Positions 1 through 5,048 of a stretch of DNA of 5,048 nucleotides are shown here, one piece after another. A program made the translations under genes and the position numbers. The DNA is taken from positions 1-5,048 of the forward strand of contig DAOVTY010000233.1 of NCBI GenBank assembly GCA_030632865.1. Reading direction: 5' to 3'. Below the pieces are notes generated by a model, which was not told the DNA's origin, searched no databases, and saw only the letters and a program-made list of their open reading frames with translations. The stretch comes from Bacteroidota bacterium (GTDB taxonomy: Bacteria > Bacteroidota > Bacteroidia > Bacteroidales > Prolixibacteraceae). Each line of letters opens with the position of its first letter. Within the stretch, counting starts at the first letter, position 1.

Positions 1-416
1 TGAAACGGTTTAGAGGTGAATCTCGATTATCGACTTGGATTGCAACAATTGCTTATAATACAAGTATTTCGCATGTTAGAAAAATGGCGCGGAGAGGAGA
101 ACAATCGTACGACGATAAACCTGCGTTGATTGCCTTGGAACGAGACGAATTAATGACCCATAAAATGGTTGAAAAGGAGGAGGCAAAAACTATATTGATG
201 GAGATGATTGAAAGTTTACCAGTAAATTATAGAACTGTTTTGACATTGTTTCATTTAGAGGAATTTTCGTATAAAGAGATTAAGGAGATTACCGGAATGC
301 CAGAAGGAACAATAAAAAGCTACTTGTCGAGGGCGAGAAATTTATTAAAGGCAAAGTTAGAAAAAGTTGTGGAGAGTGAAAAAACTAATATTTTTGTTGA
401 TTATGCAAGAAACTGA
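1..416 (+). CDS. ECF-type RNA polymerase sigma factor, 5' end outside the window
   Basis: Sigma-70 family (extracytoplasmic-function type) sigma factor, which directs RNA polymerase to a specific promoter set. The reading frame is open from base 3, so the gene begins upstream. The visible 137 residues start inside region 2, with the typical FRGESRLSTWIATIAYN segment (-10 element recognition, about residues 3-19 of the fragment). A charged linker follows, then region 4 (about 62-120) with ESLPVNYRTVLTLFHLEEFS and the helix-turn-helix YKEIKEITGMPEGTIKSYLS, which contacts the -35 element. ECF factors usually have 160-200 residues, so roughly 40-60 are missing. An ATG at 84 lies inside region 2 and is not the real start. 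The stop codon falls inside the next gene, a 14-base overlap that suggests translational coupling. The family assignment is firm; the regulon cannot be read from here. Confidence 0.95.
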   Translation, partial: KRFRGESRLSTWIATIAYNTSISHVRKMARRGEQSYDDKPALIALERDELMTHKMVEKEEAKTILMEMIESLPVNYRTVLTLFHLEEFSYKEIKEITGMPEGTIKSYLSRARNLLKAKLEKVVESEKTNIFVDYARN

Positions 417-759
417 AAAATATTTTGATGCAGAGAATTTGGTTGACGAGGCGTTAATTACCGAGCCTGGTTTTTCGTTGCCCGATAATTTTGCAGATAT
501 GGTTGCCGAGAAAGTGAGCCGGAAATTTGCATGGCAACAATATATTAAAGAGTTTCTCATTTATTTGGGAGCATTTGCTGGTATTGCAATAATTTCGGCA
601 GTAATTGCACTTATTTGGTACGATACAAACTGGACAGATTGGTTGAATTTTATTATTGCAAATGCAGGTTTGGTTGTTGGAATTAATTTTCTCGCTGTAT
701 TTATTTTGTTTGCCGACAGGGTTTTGCTGAGATATTTTATGTTTCGGGCGGAGGTTTAG
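403..759 (+). CDS. Small two-helix membrane protein, possible anti-sigma partner
   Basis: A 118-residue protein that I do not recognise by family. I start it at the ATG at 403, which overlaps the sigma factor gene by 14 bases. A TTG at 367 would only add a short extension lying wholly within the sigma gene. Residues 1-49 are hydrophilic and acidic, with a FSLPDNFADMVAEKV stretch. Two hydrophobic segments follow at about 50-72 (from FLIYLGAFAG) and 81-105 (LNFIIANAGL to ILFAD), so it is probably an inner membrane protein with the N-terminus in the cytoplasm. There is no signal peptide and no zinc-binding HxxxCxxC motif of the ZAS anti-sigma type. Position and overlap directly after an ECF sigma gene, plus a soluble N-terminal stretch before the membrane helices, make an anti-sigma or sigma-modulating role plausible. 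That role is inference from context only. Confidence 0.8.
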   Translation: MQETEKYFDAENLVDEALITEPGFSLPDNFADMVAEKVSRKFAWQQYIKEFLIYLGAFAGIAIISAVIALIWYDTNWTDWLNFIIANAGLVVGINFLAVFILFADRVLLRYFMFRAEV

Positions 760-823
760 TTTCGGGTTTCAAGTTTCGATACTAACTACTTTCTTTTTAC
801 TAAAAACTGCTACTAAAAACTCA
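759..823. repeat. Short tandem repeats between convergent genes
   Basis: Beginning at the last base of the membrane protein's stop codon there are three consecutive heptamers of form GTTTCNN (759-765, 766-772, 773-779: GTTTCGG, GTTTCAA, GTTTCGA). After a TACTAACTACT stretch come two copies of a 13-base unit, TACTAAAAACTGC (798-810) and TACTAAAAACTCA (811-823), identical over the first 11 bases. They fill nearly the whole gap up to the end of the glucosaminidase gene at 825. I see no strong hairpin-plus-T-tract terminator for either gene; only a weak TTTTT-ACT-AAAAA pairing is possible. Confidence 0.7.
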
Positions 824-824
824 A

Positions 825-1763
825 TTAACCTTCCCCTCTTTTATGTAAATAAATAATTTGTCCGACTTTAGGTTGTTGTCCTTTTTTAATTTGGTTTCGC
901 CTATATAAAGGACTAAGTTTTATGCCATAGAATTGGGATATATAATGCATTGAATCGCCTGTTTCAACACGATGCGTTAATTTATCTTTTTTCGTTTTAT
1001 TCTTTTTAGGCTTTATATAAACTATTTCATTTTCGCGAGGACGATAACCAGCCGATTGGTCGTTGTATTTATACAGTACCCACTCTTTTAGCCCAAGTTC
1101 CTGAGCAATTATTTCGTAAGTGTCGCCTTTACGTGCAACCACCGATTTTACGCGATTACGTTTTATAATTTCGTGAGATTGGAATGCGTTAATAGAAAGT
1201 GAATTTGAAATCCCTTCGCTTCCCATTTGTTTTTGCTCAAAAGAAGCTAATTCATCGTAACTAATTTTATAATCTAAACGGTACAATTTATTTGCTTCAA
1301 TTATATCTATTAAAAGGTGTGCATAACTTCTGTTAGTTGCATATCCTGCCTTTTTCAATCCGTGTGCCCAACCTTTGTAGTCGGTAGTTTTTAGTTTGAA
1401 AAGAGATGCGTAGCGAGGATTGTCCAATAAAAAATTGCTGTGGTCTATGTATGAATCTTCTACGGTTTTATATTTTCTAAAGCACTCATTTTTTGCGTCA
1501 TCATCATAATACACTTTTTTACCTTTCCAGCTTTTTTTACACTTTATACCAAAGTGATTATTAGATTTTCTCGAGAGTTCGCTGTTGCCATTGCCACTCT
1601 CTAAACAACCCTGTGCCATTGTAATACTTGCCGGAACACCACTACGAGCCATCTCTTCGATGGCAAGAATTTGGTATCGCTGAATATAATCGTTGCGCGA
1701 AATTTGAGAGAACGATATTTGCGAAATAGTTATGAGTATAATGAGGAAGAAAGTTTGTTTCAT
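825..1763 (-). CDS. Secreted glucosaminidase (GH73-type) with two LysM domains
   Basis: A predicted peptidoglycan hydrolase that cleaves the glycan strand, acting in the periplasm or cell envelope during wall remodelling or division. The 312-residue product starts with a signal peptide (about residues 1-19, MKQTFFLIILITISQISFS, likely cut before Q20). There is no lipobox cysteine. The glucosaminidase domain spans about 25-165. It includes ITMAQGCLESGNGNS with the expected catalytic Glu55, the NNHFGIKC segment, YYDDDAKNECFRKY and KKAGYATNRSYAHLL with the conserved Tyr141. Two LysM peptidoglycan-binding domains follow, at about 207-250 (VVARKGDTYEIIAQELG to EIVYIKP) and 263-307 (THRVETGDSMHYISQFYG to GQIIYLH), joined by a Lys-rich linker (251-262). 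The ATG at 1763 is right because the signal peptide begins immediately. The gene stands alone, convergent with the membrane protein gene and divergent from cdd. Exact bond specificity is inferred from the family. Confidence 0.93.
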   Translation of the reverse strand: MKQTFFLIILITISQISFSQISRNDYIQRYQILAIEEMARSGVPASITMAQGCLESGNGNSELSRKSNNHFGIKCKKSWKGKKVYYDDDAKNECFRKYKTVEDSYIDHSNFLLDNPRYASLFKLKTTDYKGWAHGLKKAGYATNRSYAHLLIDIIEANKLYRLDYKISYDELASFEQKQMGSEGISNSLSINAFQSHEIIKRNRVKSVVARKGDTYEIIAQELGLKEWVLYKYNDQSAGYRPRENEIVYIKPKKNKTKKDKLTHRVETGDSMHYISQFYGIKLSPLYRRNQIKKGQQPKVGQIIYLHKRGEG

Positions 1764-1850
1764 TTTTTCAGATTAGATACTAGACAAAACTTAATCAACC
1801 CTATGTTTGTAAATTAATTTTTGTCTTGATTTTATAATTTATTCAAAGTT

Positions 1851-1879
1851 CAAAAATAGATAGTTTGAAATTCTTCCAA
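1851..1879 (-). promoter_or_regulatory. Bacteroidota-type promoter candidate for the glucosaminidase gene
   Basis: Read on the minus strand, TTG (1879-1877) is followed after 18 bases by TATTTTTG (1858-1851). The second element fits the Bacteroidota -7 form TAnnTTTG exactly and the spacing is close to the usual 19. The transcription start would be near 1844, giving a leader of about 80 bases before the ATG at 1763. The sequence is AT-rich, so chance matches occur. Confidence 0.45.
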
Positions 1880-1886
1880 TTCAATC

Positions 1887-1906
1887 TTGTTTATATTTAT
1901 AAACAA
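1887..1906. promoter_or_regulatory. AT-rich palindrome, possible operator
   Basis: TTGTTTATA (1887-1895) and its exact reverse complement TATAAACAA (1898-1906) are separated by two bases. The palindrome lies just upstream of the glucosaminidase promoter candidate, centred about 53 bases before the inferred transcription start, a place typical of an activator site. The 9-base arms match perfectly. The regulatory role is inference. Confidence 0.4.
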
Positions 1907-1958
1907 TGTAACGTGAATTAAATGAAGAATATTATTTGCTGATTATTATTGCTATGTA

Positions 1959-2025
1959 GATGACGCTGATAAAATAAACAGGAACTGATTTTAAATTAGT
2001 GTTTATCTGCTTAATCTGTGTAATC
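1959..2025. repeat. Degenerate inverted repeat, possible dispersed intergenic element
   Basis: GATGACGCTGATAAA (1959-1973) matches the reverse complement of TTAATCTGTGTAATC (2011-2025) at 11 of 15 positions. The 37 bases between include GTTTATCTGC directly before the right arm. The wording (GATGACGCTGAT, ATCTGCTTAATCTGTG) resembles a degenerate intergenic repeat I associate with Bacteroidota genomes. This is from memory and not confirmed by search. It ends about 17 bases before the cdd promoter candidate. Confidence 0.4.
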
Positions 2026-2041
2026 AACGTACTATTATTTA

Positions 2042-2068
2042 TTGTCTCGAAATAAAAATGTAATTTTG
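2042..2068 (+). promoter_or_regulatory. Bacteroidota-type promoter candidate for cdd
   Basis: TAATTTTG at 2061-2068 fits the -7 form TAnnTTTG exactly. A TTG at 2042-2044 lies 16 bases upstream, slightly closer than usual. Transcription would begin near 2075, leaving a leader of only about 9 bases before the ATG at 2084. This supports that ATG over the in-frame TTG at 2042, which would lie upstream of the transcript. Confidence 0.5.
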
Positions 2069-2083
2069 GACAAAATATCAATT

Positions 2084-2566
2084 ATGCGTAAAAAGGAACT
2101 TAAAATATTTATTTACGAGTATGATACAGTTATAGAGTTGCCCGAAAAAGATAGAGCACTAATATTATCAGCACGCAAAGCATCAGAAAATGCGTATGCT
2201 CCATATTCTAAATTTCAAGTTGGTGCGGCGGTTTTGTTAGAAAGCGGTAAGGTTATAAAAGGTAATAATCAGGAGAATGCAGATTTTACCGATGGTTTAT
2301 GCGCCGAAAGAGTGGCCCTTTTTTATGCTAATGCAAATTACCCCAATGATAAGGTTAATGCAGTTGCCGTTTCGGCAAAAAATTCAAACGGACTTTTAAA
2401 ACAACCTGCTCAACCTTGTGGTTCGTGTCGGCAAGTTCTTGTTGAAACCGAAGTGCGATACAACAGTCCTATTCGTTTAATTTTGGATGGGGCAAAAAAG
2501 ATTATGGTTGTTGAAAGTGCTGAGTGTTTGCTTCCTTTAGCCTTTAAACCGGTTGCACTGGGCTAA
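2084..2566 (+). CDS. cdd: Cytidine deaminase
   Basis: Hydrolyses cytidine and deoxycytidine to uridine and deoxyuridine plus ammonia in the cytoplasm (EC 3.5.4.5), for pyrimidine salvage. The 160-residue product carries the zinc and catalytic signature CAERVALF, with zinc ligand Cys73 and proton-shuttle Glu75, and PCGSCRQVL with zinc ligands Cys112 and Cys115. The substrate-binding GNNQENA segment contains Asn62 and Glu64, and AYAPYSKFQVGAAVL at about 37-51 is the usual N-terminal core motif. The length fits the single-domain form, here with a short N-terminal extension of the type I associate with Bacteroidota. I chose the ATG at 2084; an in-frame TTG at 2042 would add 14 residues with no family resemblance and would overlap the promoter. 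No Shine-Dalgarno sequence is visible. Its 3' end overlaps the convergent pseudouridine synthase gene by 23 bases, and a terminator-like hairpin spans its stop codon. Confidence 0.96.
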   Translation: MRKKELKIFIYEYDTVIELPEKDRALILSARKASENAYAPYSKFQVGAAVLLESGKVIKGNNQENADFTDGLCAERVALFYANANYPNDKVNAVAVSAKNSNGLLKQPAQPCGSCRQVLVETEVRYNSPIRLILDGAKKIMVVESAECLLPLAFKPVALG

Positions 2567-2579
2567 ATTTGTTATTTTT
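2536..2579 (+). terminator. Terminator-like hairpin at the end of cdd
   Basis: TTTAGCC (2536-2542) pairs perfectly with GGCTAAA (2561-2567), the right arm containing the cdd stop codon. The T-rich run TTTGTTATTTTT (2568-2579) follows at once. The 18-base loop is long and the stem has only three G-C pairs, so it is a modest intrinsic terminator candidate. No T-tract follows in the minus direction, so it would act only on cdd transcripts. Confidence 0.4.
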
Positions 2580-3254
2580 AAACATCTTTATAAATTCATT
2601 CCATACTACTTCGTTGGGTGGGTTTGCAACAACCGATAGTGGAGTTTTTTTAACCGGGTGCAATAATTCAATTTTGCGTGCGTGTAAATGAATCCCTTTG
2701 TCTGGGTTAGAGCGCGGAAAACCATATTTTAAATCACCTTTAATAAACAGTCCAATTTCTCGTAATTGTACTCTAATCTGATGATGACGACCAGTTAGAA
2801 GTTCTACTTCCAATAAATGATAACGGTCTATACTGGCAACATGCCTATAAGTTAAACTGGCAAATTTTGCTCCTTTTCGATCTTTATTAACCGCATAACT
2901 TCTATTTTGCGATTCGTTCTTAATTAGATAGTTTTCCAGTGTATCTTCAAATTTTGGAGGACGTTTATCAACCACAGCCCAGTATGTTTTCTTTATTTCT
3001 CCCCGCGTTTGAAAGAGTTTATTTAAACGTGGTAAAACTTTGCCTGTTTTAGCTAAAATTACAAGTCCGCTTGTTGGGCGATCTAATCTGTGTGGCAATC
3101 CTAAAAATACATTTCCGGGTTTATTATATTTCTTTTTAAGGTAAAGTTTTACAATGTCTAATAAAGTTTGGTCACCGGTTTTGTCGCCCTGCACCATTTC
3201 GCCACACTCTTTATTAACGGCTATAATATGGTTGTCTTCGTAAATTACTTTCAC
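2544..3254 (-). CDS. RluA-family RNA pseudouridine synthase
   Basis: Predicted to isomerise specific uridines in ribosomal RNA (or possibly tRNA) to pseudouridine in the cytoplasm. The 236-residue product has the catalytic motif LPHRLDRPTSGLVILAK (53-69) with the expected nucleophile Asp58. Also present are the N-terminal IYEDNHIIAVNK stretch (4-15), the KTYWAVV strand (89-95), TGRHHQIRVQL (154-164; many relatives have TGRTHQIR) and GIHLHARKIELLHP near the end. There is no N-terminal S4 RNA-binding domain, so it is the short single-domain form. The start is a GTG at 3254; the frame stays open upstream but offers no ATG before the in-frame stop near 3308, and the family motif begins right at this codon. 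Target uridine is unknown, so no rlu letter is assigned. It lies downstream of the MBL and panB genes and may share their transcript. Confidence 0.93.
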   Translation of the reverse strand: MKVIYEDNHIIAVNKECGEMVQGDKTGDQTLLDIVKLYLKKKYNKPGNVFLGLPHRLDRPTSGLVILAKTGKVLPRLNKLFQTRGEIKKTYWAVVDKRPPKFEDTLENYLIKNESQNRSYAVNKDRKGAKFASLTYRHVASIDRYHLLEVELLTGRHHQIRVQLREIGLFIKGDLKYGFPRSNPDKGIHLHARKIELLHPVKKTPLSVVANPPNEVVWNEFIKMFKNNKFSPVQPV

Positions 3255-3284
3255 TTTTATTATTTTAATAAACTTGCAAATGTG

Positions 3285-3309
3285 TACATTATAACATGTT
3301 ATACATTAT
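3285..3309. promoter_or_regulatory. Palindrome flanked by direct repeats upstream of the pseudouridine synthase gene
   Basis: TATAACATGTTATA at 3290-3303 is a perfect 14-base palindrome. It is overlapped on both sides by direct copies of TACATTAT (3285-3292 and 3302-3309). It sits in the 66-base gap between the MBL gene and the RluA-family gene, about 36-49 bases before the GTG start. It could be an operator. No T-tract makes it look like a terminator. A nearby CACATTTG (minus strand, 3284-3277) is a seven-of-eight match to the Bacteroidota -7 form. Confidence 0.35.
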
Positions 3310-3320
3310 TAGTGTTGATT

Positions 3321-4448
3321 CTATAACGTATAATCTAGCCACCATTTCGTTGTCGGAAAAATTGGACTTCCAACTATTACAGTTTCTCCAATTTTTGGTG
3401 TAGCTACTGGTAAATTTAATTCATTTGCTCTTTTTGTTATCCTCTCAATCGGGTCAGTCCAATCGTGCAAAGCCAATGTAAACGCTCCCCAATGTATTGG
3501 CATAACTAGCTTGCTATTTAAGTCGATAGACGCTTGCACAGTTTCTTCGGGCATCATATGAAAGAGCTTCCAATCTTGGTGATATTGACCACATTCCACT
3601 AAGGAAATATCAAATGGACCATATTTATCTCCTATTTCTTTAAAATGTGTATCATAGCCACTATCTCCACTAAAGTAAATATTATCCTTTTCTCCTTTAA
3701 TCACCCACGAACACCAAAGAGTAGTTGCTCTATCAAATAATCCTCTACCCGAAAAATGTCGAGAAGGAGTACAAATCAAATTTATATTTTCAAATTCAAT
3801 ACTTTCCCACCAATTTAATTCATTAATTTTCTCTTTTTCGATTCCCCATTCTATCAAATGATTTCCAACACCTAAAGGAGTAAAATATTTACCAACTTTC
3901 CCCTTTAGTTTTTTTATAGATTCATAATCTAGATGGTCATAATGGTCGTGCGATAAAATAACGGCATCAATAAATTGTATTTTTTCAATTTCTATAGGAA
4001 GCTCTTTTGAATAACGTTTTGTGCCAACCATTGAAAGTGGCGAAGGAGTTTCTCCAAACATTGGATCGATGAGGATTATTTTGCCTTCCATTTTCAACAA
4101 AAATGTTGAATGCCCAATCCATATTAACTTTGTTTTACTCAAATCCTGTTTGTCAAAGGTTGAAGTATTTACGTTTTTGGTATGAATATTTTTTAAAGGT
4201 TTTCTATTGGGAGCCCTTTTCAACATTTTTGCAATCAAGTCCAAAAAATGAATATCCATTTTTGTCGGATTTATATTAGCAAATTTCCCATTTTCATAAT
4301 TTGCTAATTTGGAGTATTCCCTTTTTTGTTCTTTGGTTACACCTTTCCCAAATTGAGGGCTAAGCTTTAAAAAAAGAAATACAATAATCGATATTAATCC
4401 GATTATTGTTGCAATATAAATTCCAATCATTCCAAATGTTTTTCTCAT
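3321..4448 (-). CDS. Membrane-anchored metallo-beta-lactamase-fold hydrolase (NAPE-PLD/UlaG-like)
   Basis: A predicted metal-dependent hydrolase of 375 residues. A single hydrophobic segment at about 7-29 (MIGIYIATIIGLIS onward) should act as an N-terminal membrane anchor, probably with the catalytic domain outside the cytoplasm. The MBL fold runs from about 107 to 362. It shows LIWIGHSTFLLKMEG (108-122), LIDPMF (126-131) and the metal motif SHDHYDHLD (His167, His169, Asp171, His172). Further along are TPSRHFSGR (His231), YFSGDSGYD (Asp262) and MPIHWGAF (His319). SPQFGK near residue 30, WIGHST and the HxHxDH arrangement recall the N-acylphosphatidylethanolamine phospholipase D-like and UlaG-like groups. 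Substrate is not known. The ATG at 4448 directly precedes the membrane segment. It lies 55 bases after panB and 66 before the RluA-family gene, and its G+C content is visibly lower than either, which hints at separate acquisition. Confidence 0.9.
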   Translation of the reverse strand: MRKTFGMIGIYIATIIGLISIIVFLFLKLSPQFGKGVTKEQKREYSKLANYENGKFANINPTKMDIHFLDLIAKMLKRAPNRKPLKNIHTKNVNTSTFDKQDLSKTKLIWIGHSTFLLKMEGKIILIDPMFGETPSPLSMVGTKRYSKELPIEIEKIQFIDAVILSHDHYDHLDYESIKKLKGKVGKYFTPLGVGNHLIEWGIEKEKINELNWWESIEFENINLICTPSRHFSGRGLFDRATTLWCSWVIKGEKDNIYFSGDSGYDTHFKEIGDKYGPFDISLVECGQYHQDWKLFHMMPEETVQASIDLNSKLVMPIHWGAFTLALHDWTDPIERITKRANELNLPVATPKIGETVIVGSPIFPTTKWWLDYTL

Positions 4449-4503
4449 TAAAACTTATCGTGTGTGGTATGTTTTATCTTTGCTTAAGATACTGAACTCT
4501 ATT

Positions 4504-5048
4504 CTAATACTGCTCTTTCTCATTCGGAAAATCCATAGATTTTACATCGTTTATATAGTTTCCAACTGCACCTTTAATTTCGGCTGCCAGGTTATGATAG
4601 CGACGTAAAAAGCGAGGAGAGAACTGTTGAGTAATTCCCAGTAGATCGTGGATTACTAAAACTTGTCCGTCAACACCGCCACCGGCACCAATTCCTATAA
4701 CTGGGATTCTTAATTGGGCAGCTACTTTTTTACCAAGTGTAGCAGGAATTTTTTCCAGAACTATTGCAAAACATCCCGCATATTCCAACAATTTTGCATC
4801 GGATATCAATTTTTCAGCTTCGGCCTCCTCTTTGGCACGCACGGTGTAAGTTCCAAATTTATGAATCGATTGTGGCATCAATCCTAAGTGACCCATTACA
4901 GGAATTCCGGCCGAAAGAATTCTTTTTACCGAGCCAATAATCTCTTCGCCACCTTCCAGTTTAACAGAGTCTGCAGCAGTTTCTTTCATTATTCTGATAG
5001 CCGAACTAAGCGCTTCCATCGAGTTTCCCTGGTATGTGCCAAAAGGAA
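4504..5048 (-). CDS. panB: 3-methyl-2-oxobutanoate hydroxymethyltransferase, N-terminal part outside the window
   Basis: Ketopantoate hydroxymethyltransferase (EC 2.1.2.11). It transfers a hydroxymethyl group from 5,10-methylenetetrahydrofolate to 2-oxoisovalerate, the first committed step to pantothenate and coenzyme A, in the cytoplasm. The frame is open to the right edge, giving 180 residues of the usual 265-275; about 90 N-terminal residues, including the first metal-binding Asp residues, are missing. An internal ATG at 5019 is not the start, because the conserved PFGTYQGNS lies before it. Visible motifs are SVKLEGGEE (Lys29 and metal-ligand Glu31 of the fragment), VMGHLGLMPQS (50-60), VLEKIPA with the probable catalytic Glu98, and VIGIGAGGGVDGQVLVIHDLLG (116-137; position 125 is Val where Cys or Thr is common). 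PRFLRRYHNL lies near the end. All expected visible catalytic residues are present. Confidence 0.95.
   Translation of the reverse strand, partial: PFGTYQGNSMEALSSAIRIMKETAADSVKLEGGEEIIGSVKRILSAGIPVMGHLGLMPQSIHKFGTYTVRAKEEAEAEKLISDAKLLEYAGCFAIVLEKIPATLGKKVAAQLRIPVIGIGAGGGVDGQVLVIHDLLGITQQFSPRFLRRYHNLAAEIKGAVGNYINDVKSMDFPNEKEQY

Larger units (their letters stand above)
1764..2083. other. Divergent intergenic region between the glucosaminidase gene and cdd
   Basis: These 320 bases hold no convincing gene. They contain a minus-strand promoter candidate for the glucosaminidase (1851-1879), an AT-rich palindrome next to it (1887-1906), a degenerate long inverted repeat (1959-2025) and a plus-strand promoter candidate for cdd (2042-2068). 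The stretches 1764-1850 and 1907-1958 are AT-rich with nothing else I can name. No RNA gene or riboswitch fold is apparent by eye. Confidence 0.7.

Noticed and set aside
357..560. A 67-codon open frame on the minus strand
   Set aside because: It lies entirely opposite the sigma factor and membrane protein genes, has no recognisable motif and looks like a shadow of those coding regions.
798..808. TTTTT-ACT-AAAAA pairing as a terminator for the sigma operon or the glucosaminidase gene
   Set aside because: Five A-T pairs without any G-C are too weak, and the same bases are better explained as part of the 13-base tandem repeat.
1802..1809. TATGTTTG on the plus strand, an exact TAnnTTTG match
   Set aside because: No plus-strand gene follows closely and there is no suitable upstream TTG; it is probably a chance match in AT-rich sequence.
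4475..4491. Stem TATCTT/AAGATA with a five-base loop, also containing TATCTTTG, between the MBL gene and panB
   Set aside because: The stem is short and almost all A-T, and no T-tract follows on either strand, so it is not a convincing terminator. The promoter-like match faces the plus strand, where no gene follows.
1..5048. Search for a CRISPR array, tRNA or rRNA genes, transposase or defence genes, or another novel multi-gene system
   Set aside because: No regularly spaced repeats, cloverleaf-like sequence, transposase motif or defence-type domain could be seen. All substantial frames are explained by ordinary families apart from the small membrane protein.

Overview
The window looks like a piece of a Bacteroidota (probably Bacteroidales/Marinilabiliales-type) chromosome. 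This rests on three things: low G+C with AT-rich gaps, no obvious Shine-Dalgarno sequences, and good matches to the Bacteroidota promoter form (TTG, about 16-19 bases, TAnnTTTG) ahead of two genes. The proteins also have a Bacteroidota flavour, such as a 160-residue cytidine deaminase and a secreted glucosaminidase with two LysM domains. The lineage is inferred from sequence style, not from a search.

Layout. At the left edge (1-416, + strand) is the 3' part of an ECF-type RNA polymerase sigma factor. A small two-helix membrane protein (403-759, +) overlaps its end; it is probably co-translated and may be an anti-sigma-like partner. A 65-base gap made largely of short tandem repeats separates this pair from a convergent gene (825-1763, -) for a secreted peptidoglycan glucosaminidase with two LysM domains. 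The gap 1764-2083 holds two divergent promoter candidates, a palindrome and a degenerate inverted repeat. Next comes cytidine deaminase cdd (2084-2566, +), whose last 23 bases overlap the end of a convergent RluA-family pseudouridine synthase gene (2544-3254, -). Upstream of that, on the same strand, are a membrane-anchored metallo-beta-lactamase-fold hydrolase (3321-4448, -) and panB (4504 to beyond the right edge, -).

How the genes relate. The sigma factor and membrane protein form one likely regulatory unit. The glucosaminidase is an independent cell-wall remodelling gene. cdd belongs to pyrimidine salvage. panB (pantothenate and coenzyme A synthesis), the MBL hydrolase and the RluA-family gene run in one direction with gaps of 55 and 66 bases and could be read as one transcript, though their functions are unrelated. 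The MBL gene is clearly more AT-rich than its two neighbours and may be an insertion between panB and the pseudouridine synthase gene.

I see no CRISPR array, tRNA, rRNA, transposase or recognisable defence system. Most of the window is ordinary housekeeping sequence. The points worth a second look are the small regulatory and repeat elements, the unidentified sigma partner and the compositionally odd MBL gene.
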